Source of the DNA: Tamarix chinensis
Taxonomy: Eukaryota; Streptophyta; Magnoliopsida; Caryophyllales; Tamaricaceae
Direction of reading: 5' to 3'
Assembly (NCBI GenBank): GCA_030549775.1
Contig: CM060175.1
Span: forward strand, 15,916,212-15,980,211
Length of the DNA: 64,000 nucleotides
A program made the position numbers and the translations under genes. The notes under the pieces were generated by a model. It was given only the letters and a program-made list of their open reading frames with translations. It had not been told where the DNA came from and made no database searches. How positions within the stretch are numbered: position 1 is the first letter of the stretch; the number at the start of each line of letters is the position of its first letter. Positions 11,620 to 21,885 of this stretch are shown here, piece by piece.

Positions 11620-12130
11620 TTAGCTTGTATCAAATATTTTCCTTAGATGCACAAGATGAACATGTTCATTCTTACTACATACAAGTATGTAATCTAAATA
11701 AACGACTATAAATTTACCTAGGAAAGGAAGATGAATTTCATTAATTAGTCTCGTGAAAGAATTAGGTACATTGCATAACCCAAAATGTATAACAATCCAT
11801 TCATAAAGACTATATTTAGTTTTAAAGGATGTTTTCCATTCATTTCCTTCCCTAATTCTCATTTGATGGTAACTACTTCTTAGTTTAATTTTGAAAAACA
11901 CACGTGAGCCACAAAGATCATCAAGAATGTCATCAAGTCTAGGAATAGGAAAACAATACTTTATAGTTATATTATTTTTATTTGTAGAATCTACGCACAT
12001 GTGCCAAGTACCATTTTTTAGGAACTAGTAATGTAGGTACACAACAAGGACTCATACTCTCTCTCATGTAACCCTTATCTACTAGCTCTTATATTTTATT
12101 TGTAATTCCTTAGCTTCTTTTAGATTACAT
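11620..12130 (-). pseudogene. Reverse transcriptase remnant of the gypsy element
   Basis: The frame starting at 12000 aligns to Ty3/gypsy RT: CVDS, FPIPRLDDILDDLCGS, SYHQMRIREGNEWKTSFKT, FGLCNVPNSFTRLINE, and the YxDD box. Two catalytic positions are lost: the first Asp (after FFKI) reads Lys at residue 39, and the second Asp of the YxDD box reads Tyr (VVYLDYIL, residue 104, codon 11689-11691 = TAC). The upstream part (KELQ...LKNGTW, 12000-12130) carries several stops. The enzyme is dead. Confidence 0.9.
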
Positions 12131-12305
12131 ATAGAAGAAAGATTATTAGGTAGAGGCATTCCATGAATTAGATCTATAGCATGTTCTATACCTTTGATAG
12201 GTTATAGTCTAGAAGGTAAGTCATAAGGAAACACATCTTTATACTCATCAAGTAATCTATTAAGATTCGAGTTATTAGAAATATTCTCCCTAAATTTGTA
12301 TTCTT

Positions 12306-12760
12306 TTACAACTTAGGCATAGCAGATACCCTCCTCCTCAATGTAATTAAATAGATCTCTCTCATATAAACTAAGCTCTTTTTAACCTCGGTAAGTTTCA
12401 TATAATCACATTGAGATGGTTTCAATTTATATTTCTTTTTATCCTTAAGCACAATATATTCATTAGGCGCACCATCACAGATTTCATTTCTATCATATTG
12501 CCACAGTCTTCCTAATAGTATACCATAATCATCCATAGGTAATATATCACATAAGACCTAATTATGGTAGCCACTAATGTAAAAAGAAATTAAGGTTTGT
12601 TCAGTTACCTTAGCCCCTTTATCCTTATTAATCTGTTGTCATGAATATGATTTAGGATGATTAGTAGCCACTAACCCTAGTTGTTTGACCATATTTTCAC
12701 TTGCAACATAAGTACATGAACCACTATCCATAATGACCCTACAAACCTTGTCACTAATTC
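12306..12760 (-). pseudogene. Aspartic protease and protease-RT linker remnant
   Basis: The minus strand encodes CRVIMDSGSCTYVASENM with the protease active-site triad DSG intact (codons 12720-12728), followed by VKQLGLVAT. Further along, the frame 12306-12536 has the linker wording GILLGRLWQYDRNEICDGAPNEY that joins protease and RT in plant gypsy polyproteins. Stops and frame changes lie between them. In the family this protease cuts Gag-Pol. Confidence 0.8.
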
Positions 12761-12950
12761 TACATGTAGTTTTAAAAAAAATTATCCCTTTGGGTAGGTG
12801 GATCATTATATTTTATTTGCAATACCATTTTAATTAAAAAGCATGGATTACCCTTTATTTCATTCATAATTAAGGTATCATCATTAGAGCCAGTTTCTAT
12901 GTAATAATTATCATCACATGGTTCAATGTATTCTATTTCATTTAAGGTCA

Positions 12951-14026
12951 ACACACTTTTGTGAAATGACCATATCCTCTACATTAAAAACATTGCTTAT
13001 TGGAAATATCCCTTACCTTATTTTTACCTTTCTCATCTCAATTAAGGTTTAGTTTCTCATCATTGGATTAATATACATGTGACCAAAATTTTGAAATAGA
13101 CGCATTAGAATAGGTCTTGGTTGAGGTATAAGTTGAAGCATTAGGTTTAACATAAGCTTTGGTTAACTTAGTTTGCTTTTGAAGTTTCAAAGCTAACTCA
13201 ATCAAATCATCAAGAGAATTATAGACAAACATTTCTACCTTATCTTAAATCAAGTTTTTTAAGGCCACATAAGTATCTAGCACAATTTTTTTCTTTTATT
13301 ATATTGTATGTCACATATAAGTGCTAGTCTTTCAAATTCTCTAATGTATTCTTCTACACTAAGAAATCCTTAACTAAGATTATTTAATTAATATATATGT
13401 CTTTCTTATACTTTTTAGGGACAAACATCTTCCTTAGGCGTTTTTTCAATTTCTCCATGACATAATATTAGTTTTGTTTTGCCTTTCACGAGTCCTCTTA
13501 AGATTATCATAACAAATCCTAGCAAACTTTTTAAATTTAAGAGTAAAAAGTGTACATTTAAATTCATCATAATACTCTCCAAATTCAAATATGACCTTAA
13601 TTTTATGTAACCATTAAAAAAATAATTCTAAAATAATTATCCATAAAAATAAGGAATATCAAGTTTGATACCTTTGCCTTCATCATGATTGTAAATTGGA
13701 TGCAAATTTGCATGGTGTATTCAATTGTAGTTATAGTCGTTTGAGCCATCCTCATTTTCACGTTCTTCATACTCCATCCTTTGATTAACTTGAACACCTT
13801 TTACTTTCACCACACGCCTCACCATCCGTTCAACTCTATCATTGGTCGTCTTCATTGTGTTGTGCATGTGTTGGAGCAGTTCTTTGTTAGATACCCTTGC
13901 ATCCAAATGTCGGAGTTAGCATTGAATGGAGGAAAGTTGTTTAATTTGAGTGTTGGTGGCATTTATACTTGCTTCCAATTGTTATAGTGTATCGAACATA
14001 GAGTTCATTGATATTACTTCACCCAT
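12951..14026 (-). pseudogene. Gag remnant with broken CCHC zinc knuckle
   Basis: Gag would form the nucleocapsid. The likely start is the ATG at 14024-14026 (MGEVISMNSMFDTL, then a stop). The frame 13721-13906 has an N-terminal helix-rich and basic stretch with ERMVRRVVK. The zinc knuckle is readable at 12951-12992 as C-x2-C-x4-H-x4-C (CRGYGHFTKVC after the first Cys), but TAA replaces a codon between the first two cysteines. Other stops follow at the knuckle's end. The central part (13000-13600) is frameshifted and only loosely recognisable. Confidence 0.75.
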
Positions 14027-14751
14027 GGTTTCTGTCTTGAATAGAGAAACCCTCGGTGATAGGCGTCCAATGTAAAAAATATATTCTTGATGAAGATTTC
14101 AAGATTCTTGGAACGTTCTTAGATGAGTAAGTGAAGAGGAATATGAGAGGAAGAGATCATATACGCTACCAATAAATTTGAAGTTAAATTGATTGGTTTC
14201 TTGATAGAAAATAATAGGTGGTAAAATTGTGACTTAAGAAGATGAATTTGACTAGAGGAATGGTTCAAAGCTAACTATAAGTGTGAGAAAATGTGTAAGG
14301 AAGATAGGATATGATTTAAATATAAGGACGATATTTGAATAGTGTTGAGGGAAGATGATTTACTTCTTGTTTAAAGTTAGAAATAATGGATGGAGAGTTT
14401 GGAAAGAAGGTCCGATATAGGTTGGGATATTTGAACCAAAGTTGTGAAAAGAAGAAGATAATAAAAAAAAGATCGGGGGTTTAATGTTGGATGGTTGAAT
14501 ATGTATAAGTGTTAGGGATTAAATATTCAAAGAAAAATTGAAGGGAGTTTGAAGATATGAAGATATTCAATTATGGGAGGTTGAAGATTCAAAGAGGAGT
14601 TTAAAGATATATAACGAAGGTTGAAGGTTATTTAGGGTGGGAATTCAAATCTTCAAATGGTGCATGAAGATTACATGACTACATGGATGAATAAAAGGAA
14701 GAAAGAGATATGTCGAAGATTGGCAATTCAATAGAAGGAAAAGACAAGCTA
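14027..14751 (-). other. Untranslated leader of the gypsy element
   Basis: Between the PBS and the gag ATG lies ~725 bp without coding features, rich in repeated GAAGATT and GGAAGA words on the plus strand. A leader is expected here in Ty3/gypsy elements. Confidence 0.6.
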
Positions 14752-14763
14752 GCTTTGATACCA
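14752..14763 (-). promoter_or_regulatory. Primer-binding site, tRNA-iMet type
   Basis: The minus strand reads TGGTATCAAAGC three bases after the LTR end. It differs at one base from TGGTATCAGAGC, the complement of the initiator-Met tRNA 3' end that primes many plant LTR retrotransposons. Confidence 0.85.
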
Positions 14764-14766
14764 AAA

Positions 14767-15242
14767 TGATGTGAATCTGTAAAGATATTTGAAGATTCGA
14801 GGGTGTAAATAGGGAGCTTGGATTGGTGGGTGGGAGATTAGAAGAATATGTGATGAATCTTCAAGCAAGATTCAAACAAAAACTCAAAAAGAAAGCTAAA
14901 ATTTTAATGCCTCACTTAGAAAACACTCAAAGGATCTTATCTAACACAGTATAATCTTAGCTAGTAACAATCACTCACAAAGAGATATAATCAAGTAATT
15001 CACTTGTATTAGATCTTAATATGAAAAAAAAGAGTAGCTTACAATAGTTGACACAATGGCTTATATAGGTAGCCATAAATTTGTAACAACGTCTAACTTT
15101 AACCAATCACTAGCCAACCTAGTTGTTAGGATAACAAACTCATTATTAGGCACAAATAATAATAACTATATTGATACAACTCATGTTGAGACTTATTGTA
15201 ACAAATATAGACATTGGCTAATTAGTTAGCTAACCACCCTAA
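14767..15242 (-). repeat. 5' LTR of the gypsy element, first part
   Basis: This block pairs with 8804-9290 and begins TGATGTGAATC on the plus strand. It stops at the insertion of the element at 15243; the missing part resumes at 20388. Confidence 0.93.
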
Positions 15243-15559
15243 TATAATCCCCCAAAATTTTAGAAAACCTATAATTTAATAAATAGCTTTATTTGAAATA
15301 AAATAGCTTTTAAAATTATTTAGTTTAATTATTTTATGAATTTTTGAGTATATAATTTGGATAGGAGTAATTAATAAATTAAAAATAAATATTTTATTAT
15401 TTTATCATATTATTTTTATTTAAATAAATTTTCAAACTTATATTTTACTAAAATTATCCTTTTTGAACCAATATATTAAATTATATTGAATTAAATTATT
15501 AAATTAAATAATTTATCAAAAATATTATATTTTATTATTTTATAAATTAAATTAAATTA

Positions 15560-16800
15560 TTTTCCCCTATTTTTTCATTTTCCTTTTTTTCCTTTTCTTT
15601 TCATTCTCCTTTTTCCTCATTTCTTTCTTTTTTCTTTTTTTTCCCTAGCTTCGAGTTGCCAGGCTAGCCCTTTCCCTCCTTGTGCGTTGGGCTAGGGGCC
15701 CATTTCTTTCCTTCCTCTCCTTCCTCTCCTTCCCTGCCTGCATCGGCCTAGCCCCTGCCCTCCTCTTCTTTTCCTTTCTCCCCTAGTGCCTGGGCAGGCC
15801 CAACTTCTATTTTTTCCCCTACGCCAGCCTACTACACCTCCCCTTCCCTTTCTTTCTTCTTCCTCTACACCCCATCTAACGTCCTCCCCGACCTATCTTC
15901 GTCGGCCAGTGCTGCCACCTCGGGCACACCGGCCACCGCTTGTTGCCACCACCTACCACCACTGCAACCCTCCCTCCCTCTCTCTCTCTCCCCATCATTT
16001 TTTTCACAATTTTAGACCCAATAGGCCATGCACCCCCATCACCCATGGCCTCCCTTTTCCCCATCTTTCCTTCCCCTCCCTGCCATACTACCACCTCCCC
16101 TGCCACCGTACCACCTCCCCTGCCACCCTAAATGCTGCCACCCGATCAACCACCCATTGCCATCTCCTCCCTCTTCTTTTTCTTCTCCTATTCACCCTTT
16201 TCCTGCCCCGTTATTTTTGAACCCCCTCCCCTATCTCTTTCCCTCCTTTTCTTATCCTTCCATTTCCATCCCCGTTTTGTACACCAGCGCCCCTCTGCTG
16301 CTTCCTCTGCCACACCAATAGCCTTCAGTGCCCCCTGCCACCTCATACTACTGCCCTACACCACCACAACACCGTCCAAGCCACCCTGCAAGTCCCTCTT
16401 CCTCCCCTCTTCTTTTTCTCCTTGTTTTTATCCCTTCTCGGTAGCCCCCTGCAACCCCTCCTTCCGTCGCCTTTTCTGCCACCCAAACCACCAGTCAACT
16501 CCTGCAACCTCCTCTACCACCCCACGCTCCCTTTTCCTAAAACCATCCCTTGAACCCCTTTATTTTCCTCCTCTCTTTTCCTTCCTTCCCAACCCCATCC
16601 ACTCCTACAACCCACTTTTCCGCCTTGCCGCCATCGCCTCCGCCGCCAACAAACCATCACCAGCCGCCACCTACACCTCCTCTTCACTCCTGCACCCTTC
16701 CCTTGCCTCTAATCCTCCCCTATCTACATTCTTTTCTAGTCTAAAGACCCCAAACTGAAAATAGTCATTATTCCTCTCCTCTGCCCCCCTTCGAGCCTTC
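15560..16800 (+). repeat. Pyrimidine-rich block of element B
   Basis: The plus strand is dominated by C and T for ~1.2 kb (CCTCC, CTTTTC and ACCACC runs). The open frames in it (for example 16132-16758) are Pro/Ser/Leu low-complexity by-products of composition. Equivalent blocks lie near the 5' end of every related copy, always on the same strand relative to the element. Confidence 0.85.
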
Positions 16801-17151
16801 CTCCTTTTTATTTTGCATACAACTCATGATGCATGAGCAGTATGAGCTGCTGCATGCTTTAGTATTTTAGCACAAAATTTTTTAAGGTATAATAACATTT
16901 TAAGTTAAGCGTTTCATTAATTAAATTTTATTAAGTTTTATGCTTTGAATTCTCATCTCTAATATGACAAGTTTTGATACTACTTTTAGGTGTTGATTTT
17001 ACTATTTAAAGCTTGAATCTTTAACTAGGATACCAGTAAGGTTCAATTTTTATAGGATCTAAGGTAATCGTTAATTCCCACTTAAATGCATGGATAAACG
17101 TATGTTAGCACATTAGGATTTTTAATATGTTATTATGCTTGATATTTGTGG

Positions 17152-17186
<35 letters not shown>

Positions 17187-17499
17187 CTTGTATTGATTGA
17201 TAAAAAAAAGTATGTTAGTTTATATGCCATGTGTGGAAAGGTTGCTTAAGGGAAGAGTTTGATTATTAATGAAAGTATTAAGTGCTTACCCATCTCATTT
17301 TATGTTATTTTGAACATTTATGCATGAATAATATTATTGTGAGCCCTAGGGGCATCTTAGTAAAATTTCTTGTGCAAGAATATGGCCTAATATGTGTGGA
17401 TGCTAATAAGTATTATATTAAAATATAATAGTTGGTGGAGTATGATATTGTTAATGGAGTATTAATATTAGTATTCCATGTGGTAATGTTAATTTAATA

Positions 17500-18440
17500 A
17501 GTGGTGTAACAAAGGGGGTAAAGTGGTAATTTTGAAGGCAAAAGGGCAATATGGTAATTTTATAAGTAAATGGAAAAATGGTAATTTTATTAGTAAAGGG
17601 GTATTATGGTAATTTTGGGGTAATATGGTATTTTTGGAAAAGAAGGGCAAAATGGTAATTTTGAATGTAAAAGGGTAAAGTAGTAATTTGTAAAGTAAAA
17701 GGGGTATTATGGTAATTTTATATATAAAAGGATATTGTGGTAATTTTATAAATAAAAGGACATTATGGTAACTTTGGAAGAAAAAGGGAAGTAAGGGGTA
17801 AAATGATAATTTTGTAAATAAAAGGATATTATGGTAAATTTGGGAGTAAGGGGTAACTTGGTAATTATAATAACGATAAATGATAATTTGGTAATTAAAT
17901 TATGATTATTGAAGGGCAATTGGATAATTATAATAGAGAAGGGTAATTGGGTAAATTAACCAATAAAAGGGTATTATGGTAATTTTAATAATGGAGAAGT
18001 GCAACATAGTAATTATAAAAATGGAGAAAGGTAAATTGGTAATTATAATTATGGATAAGGGTGAATTGGTAATTATAATTATGGAGAAGGGTAAATTAAT
18101 AATTATAAATATAGAGAAGGGTAAATTGGTAATTTATAATAATGGAGAAGGGTAAAATGGTAATTATAATAATTGAGAAGGGTAAAATGGTAATTATGAT
18201 AATTAAAAAGGGTAATTTGGTACTTTATCCAACTAAAGGGGCAATTCGGTAATTATGATAATGGAGAAGGGAAATTTGGTAATTTAACTGACTAAAGGGT
18301 AAATTGGTAATTATTTAACCAACTAAAGGGGAAAATTGGTAATCATGACAATGGAGAAGGATAATTTGGTAATTTATCCAACTAAAGGAAAATTTAGTAA
18401 TTATAATGAAGGAGAAGGACAATTCGGTAATATAACCAAC
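17500..18440 (+). repeat. Degenerate ~30-bp GGTAATTATAAT tandem repeat
   Basis: Units like GGGTAAATTGGTAATTATAA plus ~10 bp recur in phase, most clearly from 18055 to 18240, where five units are 30-31 bp long. Earlier units (17500-17900) are shorter and centre on ATTATGGTAATTTT. No coding function is suggested. It sits between the pyrimidine block and the dyad module. Confidence 0.85.
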
Positions 18441-19329
18441 CAAATAGGAATTATGATAAGTATAACAATTATGAAGGGTGATTGGTGACTTAATAAGTGT
18501 AGAAGATAACTTGGTAACCCAAACCGAGTAGGGATGTGGCTAAGAACAATGATGTGTGTATTATTTGCCTCGTGTGCCATGTGTTGTGCCATATTGTATA
18601 CTTTATGCTTAATGATTCATCATGTGTAGCGCAACTCCGAGTGATGTATGCTTATGTGACTTCCTTATGGCATGTGAATGATGATTAAATATGTTGAGCG
18701 TACGATGTTATATGATGTGACCTTCTAGGACATGCATGTTAGGATGTTTAATAAGGTGACATAGGGTGAAAGGATAAAAAGGAACAAAGGGGAGGTGAGT
18801 TGACTAAGGGGACACGATATTGACCTTAATATCTCATGATCCATGAGGGGAAAAATAGAAGGAGATTATGATCAAAATAAATGAGTGATGCAACTCTTGC
18901 ATGGGAGGTTTTTAGGGTTTGCATGGGAAAATCCCTACGTAAGAAAGGTGTTAGGATTTAAGCGGCCAACTAGGGTTTTATGGTCACATGTATGATTGGT
19001 GAGTAGAGTGATGGGATTAGGGTTGAACTAAATGAGATGTGGTGTTGGACGATAAAAGAAAGGTTGGGCCAAATAGGTACGATTAGGGTTTTAAGGGAAT
19101 ACCCAAGAGAGTGGTAGTGAGAGAATTTGAATGTCGTAAGGTGATGGGTCTCAACCCACATCCTTAGTAGTTGGGTTTTCGCTATGAGTAGATGTAAGGG
19201 GGAATGGATGTCGGGGTGTGATAAGAGGCGCAAAGGTCTCAAGATATGGGACGGGCCCTCTCAGGAGGATAAAAGTAGAGGTCGATGGCATGCATGTCAA
19301 GGGCGAAATACTTTTGAATAAGATATGGA

Positions 19330-19730
19330 TAAGACACTAATCACTTAAAGTGGAAGATTATTGAGCCGGGCCCAGACCGATCCACCGGCATAATAGTGGC
19401 CAGGTGCAGGGGTGCCTTAGAGACCGATCCACCAGCATATAATAATGGTTAGGTGTGTTCTGCCCTATAAGTGACCGATCCACCAGCTATAATAGTGGGG
19501 GATCCCGAGCTCAATAAACTGAACGTAATAACTATAAGATATGGGGAAGATACAAAGTAATTACAGTGGAACACCATGGGAGTCGGGGCCAGGCCGATCC
19601 ACCAGCATAATAGTGGCCAGGAGCATTTTGCCTTGGAGAACGATCCACCGGCATATAATAGTGGTTAGGTGCGTTCTGCCATATAAGTGACCGATCCACC
19701 AGCTATAATAGTAGGGTTCGCGCATTCACA
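19330..19730 (+). repeat. Duplicated dyad plus CCAC...GTGG repeat module (element B)
   Basis: The dyad CACTTAAAGTG lies at 19342-19352 within AAGACACTAATCACTTAAAG. It is followed by three CCACCGGC-ATAATAGTGG-type units starting at about 19382, 19429 and 19480 (spacing 47-51 bp). A related box (TTACAGTGGAACACCATGGG) at 19561-19580 precedes three more units (about 19596-19710). The repeats are joined by GCGTTCTGCC-like words. Confidence 0.88.
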
Positions 19731-20387
19731 TGGATATAAAATATGAGAGTTGATTAAATAATGATGGATTAATGGCTTAAGGCCGGAAAGTATTGATTTT
19801 GCACTATGATATGTCTTAAGGTCAAAAGTATCGATTGTACATTACGACCTATTGATATCTGATGTGAATGTTATATATACACATCTTGTTATATATGTAT
19901 ATAGCTTTGTATCATGTGTTACATTACAGACCTACTTTTAAGTGTGTTTTAAAGGGTTACTCAGTATCATAGTACTGAAGGGTTCCATTCGTGGGCCCCC
20001 TGCCTATTCAATGGGCAGTGTCCCTTGCAAGTCTCTTTTTAGGTACTATTCAAGTGAAAAATGGGAAAGAGAGTAAAAAATTATCTGGAACTGTTAGGGT
20101 TTTTCTCTTTTAAATTCCTGATTTTAATGTAATTATTGTTTTGTAACCACCACTGGTGGATTTTATTCTTGTAAATAGTTTATTATGCTACTCTAATTTA
20201 GATATGGTTTGTAAATTGTGTTTTACTCTTCCAACTTTAGCACTTGGTACTGGAACGGTAAGAGTAAACCAGTCTGCTACTAAGTGTGGCGGTAATACCC
20301 CCATAATTCAAAGTATTATTGTTTTGCTTCCGTTATTTCTTTTAAATAAAATGAAATTTTTCAGTAGTGAATTTTGGGGGTGTTACA

Positions 20388-20777
20388 CCTAATTAGTTGT
20401 AACAACTCACAACTAACCTACATAGTACGTGACCCAAACGAAATTGATTACAAGGCAATCGTAGCAACATTACACATGGAATAAACTAATAAGATAAATA
20501 ATTTTACATAAAAAATGATAACCGAGTATCTTGAATTTTAGCTAATAGCTACCTTTGGCTTATAATAACTTGTAGCACATGTAATCTTAAGTATGTTGAC
20601 ATCTTGAAATAAATTAATCTTCTCCTTGTTAATATATTATATACCTACAAGAATTACTGAAAGTGAACTCACTATAGTTAGAAAAATTATTATGAAAAAA
20701 CAAATAATGTGATAAGCTCCAAAACCAAGTATGTCAAATCTTTGTCTTAAGATGACTCCATGGATGCACCTACATCA
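20388..20777 (-). repeat. 5' LTR of the gypsy element, second part
   Basis: The block resumes the LTR interrupted at 15242 and pairs with 9291-9667 (TAATCTTAAGTATGTTGA, GATGACTCCATGGATGCACC). It ends CTACATCA before the TSD ACAAC. Relative to the 3' LTR, the reading frame that extends integrase has acquired a TAA just after MESS. Confidence 0.92.
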
Positions 20778-20992
20778 ACAACCCAAATTAGTCTTTGAGC
20801 TAACAAGGTATGAATTCCTTGTTTAATTAATACAATGACATAAGCAAGTTGCAAATCATCTAATTACCCAGCCTTGCAATATAAGAAATTGATTAGCAGA
20901 ACATCCACAATCTGACACATTATGTATTTTATTTGCCCACCACGTGTATTAGCTCGTTAGGAGCTTATATCCATGACTCTTAATTAAGTAAT
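20778..20992. other. Short spacer, nothing recognised
   Basis: This is the TSD copy and ~210 bp of anonymous DNA between the gypsy element and the degraded LTR that starts at about 20993. Confidence 0.6.
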
Positions 20993-21619
20993 TATAACAC
21001 CTCCAAAGTTATTACTTAAAATTTTCATTGTAGCAAAAAAATTGTATAAAATAAATGGATTTTACCGTTGCATCCAACATAGAGAGATGTATGACCAATA
21101 TTTAACCCATGCCAAATGTAAAGCTAAAACTACTCAAACATGAATATTAAGTGTGGTCAGCACATAATCTAAAGTAGAGACAAAACCAACAGAAAATAAC
21201 AGAGTATAAGAGAGAATGGGTTTAAATATAATAAGCAAATGTTTATACAACACTTGATGTCTCAACAAGGGAAAATAAGAATAGGCCTAAACAATGCTCT
21301 AACTTAAACTAAGCTGCTACCACTGCCAACAAAACCTACAAGGTTAAAGATGCCCATTAAATAGGTAGGAGACCATAACCATAAAATAAAACACATCAGT
21401 AAAATGGTACTAAGTAAACCACTAAACAATACTAAGCACACAAATATCACATGGAGCACACCAAAGGTAACATAAAGAATCATGTTCTTCACATCAAACT
21501 TAATCATATTACAATTTTTTCATTAATCTAATTTTCCCAATAGTGTCCCACAAAAGGGAACCACCATCCATAATTAAGCCTCTCGCCCATAAACGTCTCT
21601 ATATCACTCATAAACATAA

Positions 21620-21885
21620 GAAGGAATACATTAAGATAATTACCAACCAATAAACCAAATCTAAATAGTGCATGAAGGAAACTATCAAACCAACATACCA
21701 AAACCAAGAAGTGCAAGAAGGCAACTATGAAACTAATAAACCAAAATTAATTAGTGCACAAAGATAACTACCAAGCCAACATAGCAAAATCAAATAATGC
21801 ATGGAGGGAACTATCAAACCAACATACCAAAGCTAAGTAGCACATGGAGGCAACTACCCAACCAACATACCAAAATAATCCAATC
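21620..21885 (-). repeat. ~43-bp tandem repeat
   Basis: About five and a half units of GCATGAAGGAAACTATCAAA plus CCAACATACCAAA...AAG recur at 43-bp spacing (starts near 21668, 21711, 21754, 21797 and 21840). It lies within the degraded LTR in the part where related LTRs carry their ~50-bp repeats, so it may be a diverged equivalent. Confidence 0.8.

Larger units (their letters stand above)
15243..20387 (+). mobile_element. Long non-coding element B (probable solo LTR, Tekay/Del-like)
   Basis: This 5145-bp insertion interrupts the gypsy 5' LTR and is flanked by a perfect 5-bp TSD CCTAA (15238-15242 and 20388-20392). It starts TATAATCCCCCAAAATTTT (a mutated TGTAAT head) and ends ATTTTGGGGGTGTTACA. 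It holds no gag or pol. In order it has an AT-rich head, a pyrimidine block (15560-16800), an (AT)n run at 17156-17183, a 30-bp degenerate tandem repeat (17500-18440), the dyad/CCAC-GTGG module (19330-19730) and the conserved TACTCAGTA motif near 19960. TG...CA-type ends, 5-bp TSD and lack of internal coding DNA fit a solo LTR; a LARD-like non-autonomous unit is the alternative. Confidence 0.88.
8804..20777 (-). mobile_element. Ty3/gypsy LTR retrotransposon, complete but inactive, with nested insertion
   Basis: The element is bounded by a perfect 5-bp target-site duplication ACAAC at 8799-8803 and 20778-20782. Its LTRs lie at 8804-9667 and 14767-20777, the latter interrupted by the insertion at 15243-20387; without that, each LTR is about 0.86 kb. 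The LTR ends are TGATG...CATCA on the right copy and decayed (TTATG...CATTA) on the left. Reading on the minus strand, the order is 5' LTR, PBS, gag, protease, RT, RNase H, integrase, purine tract, 3' LTR. All domains carry stops, frameshifts or lost catalytic residues. The domain order is that of Metaviridae (Ty3/gypsy). RT and integrase wording, and an ORF that runs into the 3' LTR, suggest a chromovirus such as CRM or Reina, but the clade is inference. Confidence 0.95.

Noticed and set aside
16132..16758. 208-codon open frame, Pro/Ser/Leu-rich, plus neighbouring frames
   Set aside because: It lies in the pyrimidine-rich block of element B. Composition alone keeps it open, frames overlap on both strands, and no domain or codon structure is seen.
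15243..20387. DNA transposon interpretation from the inverted-looking ends
   Set aside because: 5-bp TSD, TG...CA-type ends and the shared internal layout with an LTR next to integrase (57705-60828) favour a solo LTR.
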